A DNA stretch of 37,848 nucleotides from Stentor coeruleus (Eukaryota; Ciliophora; Heterotrichea; Heterotrichida; Stentoridae): positions 1 through 37,848 of the forward strand of contig MPUH01000734.1 of assembly GCA_001970955.1 (NCBI GenBank), read 5' to 3'. The first letter of the stretch is position 1. Each line of letters begins with the position of its first letter. Both the position numbers and the translations under genes were made by a program. The notes beneath the pieces are model-generated. The model was not told where the DNA came from, did not search any database, and saw nothing but the letters and a program-made list of their open reading frames with translations. Of the stretch, positions 27,733 through 37,745 are shown piece by piece.

Positions 27733-28785
27733 CTAAAAACTTTTAATAAATTTTATTTCATTTTCTCTATATGTTCTATGGCAAAGCATACACACCAAAC
27801 TTTTAGTTTTCCTATAATTATCGATAATACATTTTATACACAACGACCCAGAATCACAGTGTATTTTGAAAGGAAATGTTTCTTTAAGTATATTATTACA
27901 TTCTTTACACTTAATATCACAAGAAACATCGGTCAAATAATCAACATTAAACTCATAACCATTTCTCTTCTCACTTAATTTCTCAATATACTCATCATTA
28001 TAATTTTCTTCTTCAGCAGCTTCAAGTATATTCTTAACACATTCCTCAGGCAAATCTTTTTTGATTAATATTTGTAAAATATACTTAATAAGCTTATTTC
28101 CATCTTCATTCATAACTGTATTTCTATAATCTAATTCTGAAGATCTAATATAATAATTAACAAATGGTATCTCATTATCACTTATTTGCGTATCATTTGT
28201 AATATCAAAAAACCTTTCATGTATTAAATTCCCATAATAAACATTATCATTTTCTTCACCTTGATACAAATAAACAGCAGGAAGGAATTCAGATGTTTGG
28301 GATTGAATGACTTCATTATTAGAATAAATAGCGATATAAACTTTTAATTTCTGGGATAATCTGTCTAAATCTTTTTGAGTCACTTCAATAAGAATATTTT
28401 TAGAAAAATATCCATAATATATCGCTCGCATGCAGTTAGTTAAATGATTCAATAGAAAATAATTATTATTTTCAGTGTATTGCTTTAAATTAAAAAGTCC
28501 TGCTTCAATATCACAATTTTCTAAATACATACAAAATTGGAATATTAAATCTGTGGATTCTTCATCTGAATTTTCATGGGCAATGCTTTTAAGATCATTA
28601 ATGATTTTCTTTAAATTTTCCCACCCTGTTTCTGCGAATGAGGAATTTTTAACACGAATAAAGGATTTCATGGTTTCTATGCCTAAACATGTAAAAAAAC
28701 TTTCAGTTGCTGGTTGGGCTCGGCATATTTTTACAAAGCCGTTGTAGATAAATTCTCTTGCTTCATGGTAGGCGTAATCTTCCAT
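27733..28785 (-). CDS. Protein with C-terminal RING-like zinc finger; middle possibly otubain-like
   Basis: 350 residues. The C-terminus has a Cys pattern like a RING/treble-clef finger: C293, C296, H309/C310, C316, C319, C332, C335. The middle segment (~145-200), with LSQKLKVYIAIYS then AVYLYQGEENDNVYYGNLIH, is reminiscent of the second half of otubain (peptidase C65) domains, where a similar strand precedes the catalytic His. However, I find no GDGNC-type catalytic Cys, so if related it is divergent or inactive. The N-terminal ~140 residues are helical and unassigned. Start ATG at 28785; the stop is TAG. A role in ubiquitin handling is inference from the finger only. Confidence 0.7.
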   Translation of the reverse strand: MEDYAYHEAREFIYNGFVKICRAQPATESFFTCLGIETMKSFIRVKNSSFAETGWENLKKIINDLKSIAHENSDEESTDLIFQFCMYLENCDIEAGLFNLKQYTENNNYFLLNHLTNCMRAIYYGYFSKNILIEVTQKDLDRLSQKLKVYIAIYSNNEVIQSQTSEFLPAVYLYQGEENDNVYYGNLIHERFFDITNDTQISDNEIPFVNYYIRSSELDYRNTVMNEDGNKLIKYILQILIKKDLPEECVKNILEAAEEENYNDEYIEKLSEKRNGYEFNVDYLTDVSCDIKCKECNNILKETFPFKIHCDSGSLCIKCIIDNYRKTKSLVCMLCHRTYRENEIKFIKSF

Positions 28786-28942
28786 TTATAGAATTTTTTA
28801 TATTGAAAATTGTATTTGAAGATAAACTTTTATCTGAATACACATATAATATCGTAATTTCATAATACAAATCATGAGAAATTTGAAGGATTTTTAAATT
28901 TGACATTATACATTTAAATATAATTTTTTACTAAATAAACTA

Positions 28943-29992
28943 TTAATCACTCGTCACTGATATATAATATTTTTTCTTTTGATTAAAATCTGTTTCGAAA
29001 ATGCAGCTTAATGTATCTTCTTTACCTTTAGAATCATTTTCTTCGTCTAAGCATAAAAAGTGATAACGATTATCATGAACTTTTTTATTATTTTTTCCTT
29101 TTAACTGTATAATTTCATTCTTAACTCTTTTCTTTTCTGCTTTAATCTCAGTAATTTTGTCATGGATTTCAATAAGCTGCTGTTTGATTTTTACCGCATT
29201 AGAACTATCTAATAACCTTTGACTAATCGCTGTTAAATAATTATCAGCTTGTTGCAATTCCAATTCTTTCACTTCAATATCATTGATTTTTTGGACTATA
29301 TTTTCTAAGTCTTTGTCAACATAAATGATTTCTTTCTGAATTTCCAATTCAGACATCCCAAGTAATTTTTCAAATGATAAATTTTCAGGATCTTTTTTCT
29401 CATCAATATCATCTAAGTTTTTTAAGTATTCTCTTAAATCTTTATATTCTGTTTCAGCTTCTTTTAACTGAAAGGCTAAGAGCATTTTTTCATGTTCATA
29501 CTTTTGGATAACTTTTTCGAAATTTTTTTGAGACTTTAAAGTTTCTTGTTGGACCTTGAGTGCTTGGTCAATATCTTCTATATTTTTTATAAGGTCGTTA
29601 ATTTGATTTTCTAGCTCGTTTTGGGCATTTTTTATTTGCTTGCGACTGTTTAGTATGCTATGAATCTTTTCAGATTTTGATTCAATATCGGCTTGGATAT
29701 GAATAATTTTTTCTATGTCTTCTTTAATATAAGTTTTGGTTTCTGGGTTTTCTTGAGGAATTATGGTCAAAGAATTCATTTGTTTCTTTAGCATAGCTAT
29801 TTCTTGACTAAATTCATTGTGCAAATTTCGGAATTTTTTGATGGTAGTTTTATCACCTTCGAAAAGTTTAATGGATTTTTGATTTTTGAGATTGAATAAC
29901 TCATTTTCAAGCTGGGTGTTTTCTAATCGAACTTGGGTGATTAATTGATTTATTTCTTCGATAGCCAGCGCTTTAGATGTTGAACAGCCCAT
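28943..29992 (-). CDS. N-terminally acylated coiled-coil protein
   Basis: 349 residues. It begins MGCSTSK, a classic N-myristoylation site (Gly2, Ser/Thr at 6) with Cys3 available for palmitoylation, so it is probably anchored to the cytoplasmic face of a membrane. Nearly the whole chain (~10-310) is a Glu/Lys/Leu/Ile-rich coiled coil, with a short break around 195-215. The last ~35 residues are less helical. No enzymatic domain is seen. It is a plausible cortical or membrane-cytoskeleton linker, which is inference. Start ATG at 29992, stop TAA at 28943-28945; only 157 bases separate its end from the start of the next minus-strand gene. Confidence 0.82.
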   Translation of the reverse strand: MGCSTSKALAIEEINQLITQVRLENTQLENELFNLKNQKSIKLFEGDKTTIKKFRNLHNEFSQEIAMLKKQMNSLTIIPQENPETKTYIKEDIEKIIHIQADIESKSEKIHSILNSRKQIKNAQNELENQINDLIKNIEDIDQALKVQQETLKSQKNFEKVIQKYEHEKMLLAFQLKEAETEYKDLREYLKNLDDIDEKKDPENLSFEKLLGMSELEIQKEIIYVDKDLENIVQKINDIEVKELELQQADNYLTAISQRLLDSSNAVKIKQQLIEIHDKITEIKAEKKRVKNEIIQLKGKNNKKVHDNRYHFLCLDEENDSKGKEDTLSCIFETDFNQKKKYYISVTSD

Positions 29993-31058
29993 TGTTTATT
30001 GGATGGTCTAATTAAGGTGAAAATGGAAATAGAAGCCAAGATAATTAAAATATTAAGTGGAATAAGGAATTAATTGTTGAAAAGGATTTTATCTTTATAA
30101 ATTCTNATTAAGTGGAATAAGGAATTAATTGTTGAAAAGGATTTTATCTTTATAAATTCTCCATTGAATTATACCTTGGATTAAAAATAGTATGTCTAAA
30201 TGAAAGGGGAATAGTATTTAATTAATTTTGCATACAAGTTTAATTTATCATTTATATATTTTCTATAAGAGTTTAGGTAAACGAAATTATTATAACAAAT
30301 CAGATAGGAATCAGTATAAAAAAGCATTTAGAAATATAATTTATTATTAATTTGCATACACGTAAGCAAATATTTCTTCATAAAAGAATGAGAAATTCAA
30401 CTTTATGCTAATTTTTGAATTCTATTTTTTTATGTTATCTTAATAGGATTTTTTTCAATTGAAATGTATATCAGGTTATAAGATTTTTTATGAGTCTCTA
30501 TATTATTTAGTAACTGATTGATACAATGATTTAAAACTATAAAGCCTATAAAATGCATTTAGTTTTTTAAAAGCATCATTTGATAAATTTAGTTTAGCGG
30601 TAAGATCAAAATTTAAACCTAAAAAATTTCAAATAAACTCATAAGGAACTGAAAACTTAAATTTACATAACTCTTCACACAATAAAATAATATTTAAGTA
30701 CGCAGCATCATATATAATTTCTTATTATCTTTATATTTTTAGTAAACGTTTATATATTATATCCTATTTTTAAATAATTTCACTTAAATATTTCTTTTAG
30801 TTTTATATCGAAATCCAATTTCTAAAATCAAAATTCTTCAATATCATTATCTAACACTTACTTTCTCTAATGAAAAAATCCTCTTTCATATCATAATATT
30901 ACCTTTCCAAATTATTATCATTCAAACTAATCTTTTATATCAAACCAAACCACTTTGAATCTCAGTTTTTAATCCTAGCAATCCAAATCCATTTTATCTA
31001 CATCTTAACCATTTTCAAATTTGATTTTTACTCACATTACATATTTTTGCACTTTACT
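29993..31058. other. Intergenic spacer
   Basis: About 1.07 kb between divergent genes. AT-rich with many stops; no ORF or repeat is supported apart from the assembly duplication at 30052-30160. The right end (30800-31050) is C-rich. Confidence 0.55.
30052..30160. repeat. Assembly overlap duplication around N at 30106
   Basis: Bases 30052-30105 (54) recur exactly at 30107-30160 with one N between. It lies just upstream of the acylated coiled-coil gene, so the apparent promoter is about 55 bases too long. Confidence 0.93.
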
Positions 31059-31520
31059 ATGAAAGCCCGCCCTGATATCCAAATTGCAAAACTAGACAAA
31101 TGCTTTGCAAAGGACTGTAAAGAAAAGGCTACACCCTGTTCTGATATTCTCAACTCAGCCTCCACATCATCTTCAATGAAAAAGAAGAAGTGGAGAAGGA
31201 AGCGTAAAAATATGAGCCAGGTCAAGGTTTTAATCCAAGAATTCAATGAAAACTCAATTTGGTCAAAGGAACAAGTGGTTTTTCTTGCTGAAAAGACGGG
31301 TTTAAGTGAAGCTCAGGTATATAAGTGGGGATGGGATTACAAGAAAAAACTTAGAAAGCAGGCTTTGCATGTAAACACAAAAGAACTTGTATGCAAAGAA
31401 ATTATGCCTCCAAGCAAGCTAGACCTTGAAATGATGTTGTTGCAGAGGTCTTATAAAGAATTCATGCTTTCCATGAATTCCATCCTCCCCACCTTTTTAG
31501 TGTTTTTAGCACTCGTGTAA
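31059..31520 (+). CDS. Divergent homeodomain protein
   Basis: 153 residues from the ATG at 31059. A basic cluster KKKKWRRKRK (41-50) serves as probable nuclear signal and N-terminal arm. Residues ~43-102 align without gaps to a 60-residue homeodomain: the positions of L16, F20, L34-A35, L40, Q44-V45 and W48 are all filled as expected (LIQEF, FLAEKTGLSEAQVYKW). The recognition helix then departs from the rule: WGWDYKKK replaces the usual WFQNRR, so position 49 is Gly, 51 is Asp (D93) and 53 is Lys. The C-terminal ~50 residues are hydrophobic-helical without a known domain. It is probably a DNA-binding transcription factor with altered specificity. The stop is TAA. The first ~40 residues are Cys- and Ser-containing and unassigned. 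Confidence 0.75.
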   Translation: MKARPDIQIAKLDKCFAKDCKEKATPCSDILNSASTSSSMKKKKWRRKRKNMSQVKVLIQEFNENSIWSKEQVVFLAEKTGLSEAQVYKWGWDYKKKLRKQALHVNTKELVCKEIMPPSKLDLEMMLLQRSYKEFMLSMNSILPTFLVFLALV

Positions 31521-32013
31521 ATAATTAATTATATATAGAATAGAAATTACAGATTTTATAATAGGGTTTTGTTTAAGGTTTATGATGATATTTTTGTGGT
31601 TTTTATAAGAGTTTTATGGTTTTGATTATAGTGGATTATTAGGATATTTAGATAAAGATAATTTTTAGTTTTTATATGGCGATTTGTTAGGATAAGATAT
31701 ATATGAAGAAAGAGTTTATTAGTATTTTAGAAGAATTATATGGGAATATTGAAAATTTTTTAATTAGTTTTAAGATAAGATTATTTCACGAGAATATTAT
31801 TTCTATGATAGGGAAATAATCATTTTATTTGATAGCATAAGAACCATTTTTATGAAATTGGTTGTAGGGTGATGTAAAACTATATTGAAAAAGTAATTTT
31901 GAAGCTGACTAATGCGATACTTTTATAATTAGGTATTAAAATGAAACTTTGCTAATTTTAGACTCAAAATAATTCACATTCAAAATTATTGATTACATAT
32001 TCAGTGATTGAAC
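31521..32013. other. Spacer between convergent genes
   Basis: About 490 bases, G/T-rich on this strand. It has one ATG frame of 38 codons (31703-31819), which is within chance expectation, and nothing else of note. Confidence 0.5.
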
Positions 32014-32400
32014 TTAGAAAAATTTTTTAGGCTTTTTGAGTATGCCTTTAAGTGGCTTAGCTTCAAGGGGTTTTGTAGGCTGTACAACAGGGACAGGTAT
32101 AGGATTAGCATTAGCCAAAGAAGTTCTGATTTTAGGCTCCTCGGACTTCCTCGACTTCCTTCTTTTATCATTTTTCTCTTTTTTTTCAGTTTTCACTGAT
32201 TTCCTAGGTTTTTTAACAATAGCAGTCACAATCGATTCAGGTGTTTTATCCGATATAAAAGTGGACTCTTCCTGTTTTTCCAGTTCTTGAGGAGGAGAAA
32301 TTTCCTCAAATTTTTCAGCCTCATCGTTTTTAGCTTCTTCAATTTCCGTATTCTCAGGTGCTGAACAGCATTTCTTGAATATTTGAACTAATTTGTTCAT
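32014..32400 (-). CDS. Small charged, probably disordered protein
   Basis: 128 residues, no recognised family. The N-terminus MNKLVQIFKKCC is an amphipathic basic stretch ending in two Cys, a possible palmitoylation or membrane-contact site. Residues ~14-60 are Glu/Pro-rich, ~60-92 are a Lys/Arg/Glu cluster (KKPRKSVKTEKKEKNDKRRK), and the tail contains VPVVQPTKP and ends KGILKKPKKFF. Composition is consistent with a disordered, regulated protein. Start ATG at 32400, stop TAA. Low complexity makes the gene call less certain. Confidence 0.6.
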   Translation of the reverse strand: MNKLVQIFKKCCSAPENTEIEEAKNDEAEKFEEISPPQELEKQEESTFISDKTPESIVTAIVKKPRKSVKTEKKEKNDKRRKSRKSEEPKIRTSLANANPIPVPVVQPTKPLEAKPLKGILKKPKKFF

Positions 32401-33210
32401 TTATACAAATACATTTTATTGAATATTATAAGTTGAATCAATGCATTTAAAGTGAGAATATAATTCAAGAAGATTTATAATAATAAGCAATGCTTAGGCT
32501 AAGATTTTTTGTTTGTATTATGGGTTTGATGCTTAAATATGGTTAGGGAAGCGGTTATAAAAGTTCTGTTTATATGGGTGTTGAAAAAAATTTATATGTT
32601 TAAGAGTTGTTTTATCAAAAAACTGTTGAGATGATAATAGGATTTAGAATTAAAATAGGTTTTGATTTGATGATAAGGAAGAATATGAGAAGGAGTTATG
32701 GTGATATTTTTTATAGGATGCAAAAGGGATGAGGAAAAAAAGACTATTTTTATTAGACTTTATGAGGGTTGGGCTTTGAAGATTTACATTTTTTAAAGAT
32801 TATAGTTATTTTTTGAGTTATTTAATGGTGGTGATGATTTTGCTGATGAGTGTAAAATGCTCAAAAAAAATATAATGATATGTATTTTATTAAATCAAAA
32901 CTTATTACAGTTTGCATATACATAATGTATATATGATATTTATTATCATCTGTATTTCCTTTAAATGAATTAAATGCAAAGAATATTCTAGACGCTAATA
33001 ATTATATTATCATTTTAAGTTATTTTCCTTTATAAATCCAGAAAGATCATACCTAAATCTATAATTTAAAAGCCTTAATAGTTTTTCTGATTTTTATAGC
33101 CCAAAAAGCTAAATTTATTAACAAAAAGTCTAAAATTTTATTTAAGATCCAATATAGCAAAGTCTTAATACAAGAAAATTATATCAAATATTGTATTAAT
33201 AGATATATAA
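32401..33210. other. Intergenic spacer
   Basis: About 810 bases between divergent genes. The left part (32500-32850) is G-rich, the right part AT/C. The longest ATG frame noticed is 32 codons at 32698; no gene or repeat is supported. Confidence 0.5.
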
Positions 33211-33414
33211 ATGTCTCCAATCAACCTAAGAGTTCCACCTAATATGAGCAAAAATCTTTACGAAATCAAGAAAAAAAGTTTTACAAAGACAAGAAATGAC
33301 AGTGGCAGGTACAGTGTATCACTAAGAATACCAAATAAAAGTATTATGAGCTTAAGCGAGCTAGGATCATTAATAGGTACAGAGTCAGTAACACCTATAA
33401 GCAGTGCACGCTAG
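33211..33414 (+). CDS. Possible small basic protein (67 aa)
   Basis: ATG-started frame ending in TAG. It is basic and Ser-rich with a plausible strand-forming centre (GRYSVSLRIPNKSIM) and no membrane segment. Base composition inside the frame is richer in G and C than the spacers on both sides, which favours a real gene. A frame of this length is still possible by chance, and I recognise no family. Confidence 0.4.
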   Translation: MSPINLRVPPNMSKNLYEIKKKSFTKTRNDSGRYSVSLRIPNKSIMSLSELGSLIGTESVTPISSAR

Positions 33415-34667
33415 ATATAATAATGTACGTTTAATTAACAATTTAGCAAAATTTATCATTTGCTTAAATATATAATATTTAGTGAACTATAACCAAAAAT
33501 GCAATGAGGTTTTCTTGCAGCAAGAGAATTATATTACCATGATTTTAAGGTTTTTAAAGATTTTTAGGATATTTTTCTAATTTTTTTACTATATTTGCCT
33601 AATAGTTACATAATGTCTAAATTATCTTTATTATAGGAAAACCTGTGAGAAACATTATAGACTATGTACTACTTTAAGTTACCAGGATAATGTTAAAATA
33701 TTTTGCTGACACTATTGTGAATTAACGCTATATGATAAAAAATTGTGTTTGTTTACGCTAAGTGCACTTCTTATTATCCTCATATAGCTAGATATATTCC
33801 TATCATCAAAATAGTAATTAATTGTGAATCAGATGATGCAAATATAAATAATTTTTATTAACTGCCTAATGCACATCATAAAACTAATAAAAAATCTTCA
33901 TGTAAATTCATGTAGCAATTTTCTTAAACCATAATCCTCCATATAAAACTAACAAATTTATATGCTATACTTCAAATAAGCATTAACAAATATTAATTAT
34001 CTCGTTAAGCCTTGTGATTTTCTCTAAAATCATCCTGTTTTTAACAATTTTTATAGCTGAAATCCTCTGCGACTTTAACAAATTTTGTGAATGTTTTAAA
34101 TTTGCTAAATTGTATCAGTGCAAATCTTTAAAGAGGCAAATTTTTGAGAAATTATGAACTAGTTTTTATTGATTTACTGTATTACGAAGGGTTATTTAGT
34201 TATATTTAATAAGTGATATTATATATGATGCATTTTTGCGATTAACATATATAAAAGACAGAATTTTTGAGTAAGTTTATGATTAAAAATATGTTTTTTG
34301 TTTTAAGTAGTGTAATATGGCGAATTGACATATAATATAAAAGGATTATTGGGTCATAAAATCTGTATATGCAATTTTGTTATTCATATTTCAAAACTGA
34401 TAAGCTTTACAACCAATGTTTACTTTAAAAATATATTCAGACATTTTATTTTACAATATTTCAAATTATCCAGAACCCTAAACAGTATTCAATATTCAAA
34501 GAATTGACTCTATTAATAAACAAATAAGCATAAACTCTAAATTAAAAAATCATGATACTATTCCAAAAACACTAAAATCATAATATTATAAAATCATAAA
34601 AACTTTATATCTCTATATTTCAAAACATTTTTTTGCCAAGCATAAATTTGCCATATATAATCATATT
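33415..34667. other. Intergenic spacer
   Basis: 1.25 kb of AT-rich sequence without a supported gene. The open frame at 34325-34507 starts with TTG and has no ATG, so I do not call it. No repeat or RNA gene was recognised. Confidence 0.55.
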
Positions 34668-35651
34668 ATGGATAATTTTAGACAGGTAGGCAAAGAATAT
34701 ACAGGAAGGCTCTACAAAGGTCCTATGGTAGATGCATTTAATAGACTAACACAATCATCAATTCCAACAAAAAGTGAGCAAATCTTAAGCGCAGTTGAGC
34801 GAAAAGGGGGATTTGGAAGTTCAACTGACAGGTTTTCACAAGTCTTTGAAACAGAATCAGCCCCAGGTCCAGGTCAATATAAGAGTTCATCAGCAGGTGA
34901 AAGCCCTTCTCTAAGTAAAAAAGGTTATGGTGGGCTTATATCACGTTCACCCCGCTTTAAAAAACATCAATATAACACCCTACCTCCAGGGCCAGGATCA
35001 TATACTCAAAAAGAAGCTCCAGCTACAGCTGTATCATCAGTTTTTCATAGACCTATAGCTAAAATTATAGCAAGAAATGAATTCCCAGCCCCTGGCGCTT
35101 ATGATGTATCAGGGAATATTTCCCATCTTGCAGTCAGTTCTCCTTTTAAAAGTACAACAAAAAGATATAAAGATACTAATTCAATCTCTCCACCACCTTG
35201 GCAATACAATCTTGACGGTTCTTTTAGTGTTGATTCTAAGCCTTCACCTGCATTTAAAATGCCAGTAAAAGCTCGAAGATACCCTATTAATTTATATGAC
35301 CCACATGCGGCTGTGCCTATAGAAATTTCACCTGGACCTGCTGATTATCAGCATCCAATAATGCCACAGATTAATCAAAAAATAAGCTCATCTTTTGTTA
35401 AAGGGGATATAGATAGGTTTGGGATACAGACTAAAGTTAAAAAAATACACGATTTTACTCCTGGGCCTGGAGCTTATTATAATCTTATGAACCAAGATAA
35501 GAGTCCTGTAACTGGTGCGGTGTTTATGTCGGAAAGTGAGAGGGAGATTATAAAACCTCCTATAAAACAGCCTGGACCTGCGTTTTATAAACCTATACCT
35601 GTACCGAAGAAAAAGTCTTTTCATTTAAATGCTAATAATGTATGGATTTAG
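34668..35651 (+). CDS. STPGR (sperm-tail PG-rich repeat) / ODF3-SHIPPO-like protein
   Basis: 327 residues with at least six spaced Pro-Gly-Pro motifs: APGPGQYKSS, PPGPGSYTQ, APGAYDVSG, SPGPADYQH, TPGPGAYYNL and QPGPAFYKP. These are STPGR repeats, the hallmark of ODF3/CIMAP (SHIPPO) proteins, which associate with microtubules of cilia, including as microtubule inner proteins. Between the motifs lie basic, Ser-rich segments with phenylalanines (SSVFHRP, SSPFKST, SSSFVKG), also typical. No membrane segment or signal. Likely location is axoneme, basal body or cortical microtubule bands. Start ATG at 34668, stop TAG. Confidence 0.92.
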   Translation: MDNFRQVGKEYTGRLYKGPMVDAFNRLTQSSIPTKSEQILSAVERKGGFGSSTDRFSQVFETESAPGPGQYKSSSAGESPSLSKKGYGGLISRSPRFKKHQYNTLPPGPGSYTQKEAPATAVSSVFHRPIAKIIARNEFPAPGAYDVSGNISHLAVSSPFKSTTKRYKDTNSISPPPWQYNLDGSFSVDSKPSPAFKMPVKARRYPINLYDPHAAVPIEISPGPADYQHPIMPQINQKISSSFVKGDIDRFGIQTKVKKIHDFTPGPGAYYNLMNQDKSPVTGAVFMSESEREIIKPPIKQPGPAFYKPIPVPKKKSFHLNANNVWI

Positions 35652-36079
35652 TTATAAACAGCACATATATTTTTTCAAGTACAATATTATCACTAAACAA
35701 TAAAACTTACTCAATATAAAAACCTTAGAATTTAGGTTTGGATTTTCAAGACACTTAGAAAAAAGATAAATAGTCTTGATATAAAAGTATCTGTAAGGAT
35801 TCAGTCACCATAAACTCAACCCAAAACTTCAGATAAAGTTGCCTATTTGCATGAATTCGTCCTGGCTCTTAATAAATTAAAAGCTGAAGATAATAAAATA
35901 AAGCAAAACTTTTAAATAAGTTTATGAACTATAATGAAAGTATAAACAAATAAACAGCTCAGAAACAATTTCCCGTAAATAATGTATCTATTTTATAATC
36001 TTATAACAAAGGTATTTTTTTTTACCAATAAACGCTTAAACTTATAAATTTAAAACAGCATATAAAATTATTAATCTAT
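35652..36079. other. Spacer between tandem genes
   Basis: About 430 AT-rich bases containing the STPGR gene 3' end and the MORN gene promoter. No ORF, repeat or motif stands out. Confidence 0.5.
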
Positions 36080-36964
36080 ATGGGAAGCAAGTGTTCATGT
36101 TTTTCTGAATCTCTCGACAAAAATGACGAATTTATACCAAGCATCAACAAAGTCTCTGGGACAATTCAAGCTGAAGAAATATCAAAAGGTAATGACTTGG
36201 TTAAAATCGCTGAAAGCAGATTGTGTCCTTTTCAGTTCAATACAGAAGACACAACAGCTGATTTAGCTTTTCCAGTCAAATCAGCAGAAGGATGGACGTA
36301 TATGGGTCAATTAGACTCAGAAGGAAGACGTAGTGGTCGAGGTATATTTTTATGGGCAGATGGGTCAAAATATATCGGTTATTGGAAAGATGATAAAGCT
36401 CATGGCTATGGCCGTTTAATTCATGCTGATGGTGATGTCTATGAGGGAAATTGGGTTATGGACAAGGCTCATGGTAAAGGAAAATACATACAATTCAATG
36501 GAACCTGTTATGATGGAGATTGGTTTGAAGACAAACAAGAGGGTTATGGTGTTGAAGTTTGGAATGATGGGGCAAAATATTCAGGGCAATATAAAAATGG
36601 AGTCAAACATGGCTTTGGTGAGTTCTTTTGGAGTGATAAATCTTTTTATAAAGGAGAATTCTTTATGAATAACATACATGGAAGAGGAAAATATACATGG
36701 AATGATGGAAGAGTTTATGAAGGAGAATGGATTAATAACAAAATGCAAGGAAGTGGGAAGTTCACATGGCTTGATGGAAGAGTTTTTAAAGGGGAGTATT
36801 TTAATGATAAGAAAGAAGGATATGGGGTTTTTATATGGCCTAGTGGAAAAAAGTATAGTGGACAATGGAAGAATGGGAAACAGCATGGGCTTGGAAAGCT
36901 TGTGGATAAGAATGGAATGATTTATGAAGGCAAGTGGGTCTGTGGAGAACTGGTCAAAGATTAG
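36080..36964 (+). CDS. MORN-repeat protein with N-terminal acylation signal
   Basis: 294 residues. The start MGSKCSCF gives a Gly2 myristoylation site with Cys5 and Cys7 for palmitoylation, so the protein should sit on a membrane. Residues ~10-70 are a linker. From about 74 onward run nine full MORN repeats and a tenth partial one, each of the form YxGxWxxxxxHGxGxxxxxxG (for example YEGNWVMDKAHGKGKYIQFN). MORN repeats form an extended beta sheet used in membrane-cytoskeleton contacts and, in some proteins, in lipid kinases; there is no kinase domain here. It is likely a cortical or basal-body scaffold. Start ATG at 36080; the stop TAG directly follows VKD. Confidence 0.93.
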   Translation: MGSKCSCFSESLDKNDEFIPSINKVSGTIQAEEISKGNDLVKIAESRLCPFQFNTEDTTADLAFPVKSAEGWTYMGQLDSEGRRSGRGIFLWADGSKYIGYWKDDKAHGYGRLIHADGDVYEGNWVMDKAHGKGKYIQFNGTCYDGDWFEDKQEGYGVEVWNDGAKYSGQYKNGVKHGFGEFFWSDKSFYKGEFFMNNIHGRGKYTWNDGRVYEGEWINNKMQGSGKFTWLDGRVFKGEYFNDKKEGYGVFIWPSGKKYSGQWKNGKQHGLGKLVDKNGMIYEGKWVCGELVKD

Positions 36965-37414
36965 TTTTCTTGTTTTAATGTAGTATTTTTTGTATAGTTG
37001 TTTATAATAGGTTGAGTTTGAAGTTTGGGAAAGGGTGGAGATGATTTGGGGTAAATCATAAGTTTAGGATGAGGTTTTTATTGAAGGTAGTGGTTTAGTG
37101 GTATTTTTGTTATAAAAAGTGCATATTTGTTATATAGAATTTATCTTTACGATATTATTTAATAGTAATTTTCCTGATAAAACTAATTGATTTTTTAAGC
37201 AAATCAAATAATACATGGCTTAAAAAGGTAAGTCCTATTACAAATAATCTAAAATTTGAAAGACAAATTTCAAGTTTTTCCTGTAGAATTTTCTTCTAAC
37301 CCACGCATACTTCAAAAATAGCTTCTATATTAATTTTCTATAAAAATGATTTTAACATTAAAAGCTATAAAATTAATAAATATATTTGCACGAAATATAA
37401 TTTATTAACGATAT
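36965..37414. other. Spacer downstream of the MORN gene
   Basis: About 450 bases. The first ~150 are G-rich and continue the bias of the gene's 3' end, then the composition turns AT/C-rich. No ORF or repeat is supported. Confidence 0.5.
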
Positions 37415-37552
37415 ATGGAAAGCAATAGCAAACTACTAATATTAGATAGGTTATCTGTAAGTAAAAATTTGAGTATGAAAATTTCTAAATTAGATGTGTG
37501 GATAAAGCTTGCAATGAGAAAATTTGGGAATCAAAGGAAAATAATATGCTAA
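37415..37552 (+). CDS. Possible very small basic protein (45 aa)
   Basis: ATG-started frame ending in TAA. The product is basic and amphipathic (MESNSKLLILDRLSVSK then LDVWIKLAMRKFGNQRK), with codon use unlike the flanking AT-rich spacer. The length is within chance expectation for this base composition, so it is recorded as a candidate only. Confidence 0.3.
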   Translation: MESNSKLLILDRLSVSKNLSMKISKLDVWIKLAMRKFGNQRKIIC

Positions 37553-37745
37553 GTTCATAAATGCAATCTATAATTTTAACTGATATTAATAATTAGCCTA
37601 TTAAGTTTCTAATCATATAATCAATTGCTACGGCTAAATTAAAATCCTAAGGTTCATATAAATATTAAGATATCTCAAACATCAAGATAAGCATACAGAA
37701 ATGGTTGCATTAAAAATTTTCTCAGTTAAATAAGCCTTAAATTTA

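Noticed and set aside
31703-32796. Short ATG frames of 32-38 codons at 31703 and 32698 (a 41-codon one lies at 16153)
   Set aside because: At this base composition many such frames are expected by chance in the spacers, and none shows a recognisable domain.
34325-34507. 60-codon frame upstream of the STPGR gene
   Set aside because: It begins with TTG, contains no ATG, and its codons look like plain AT-rich spacer.
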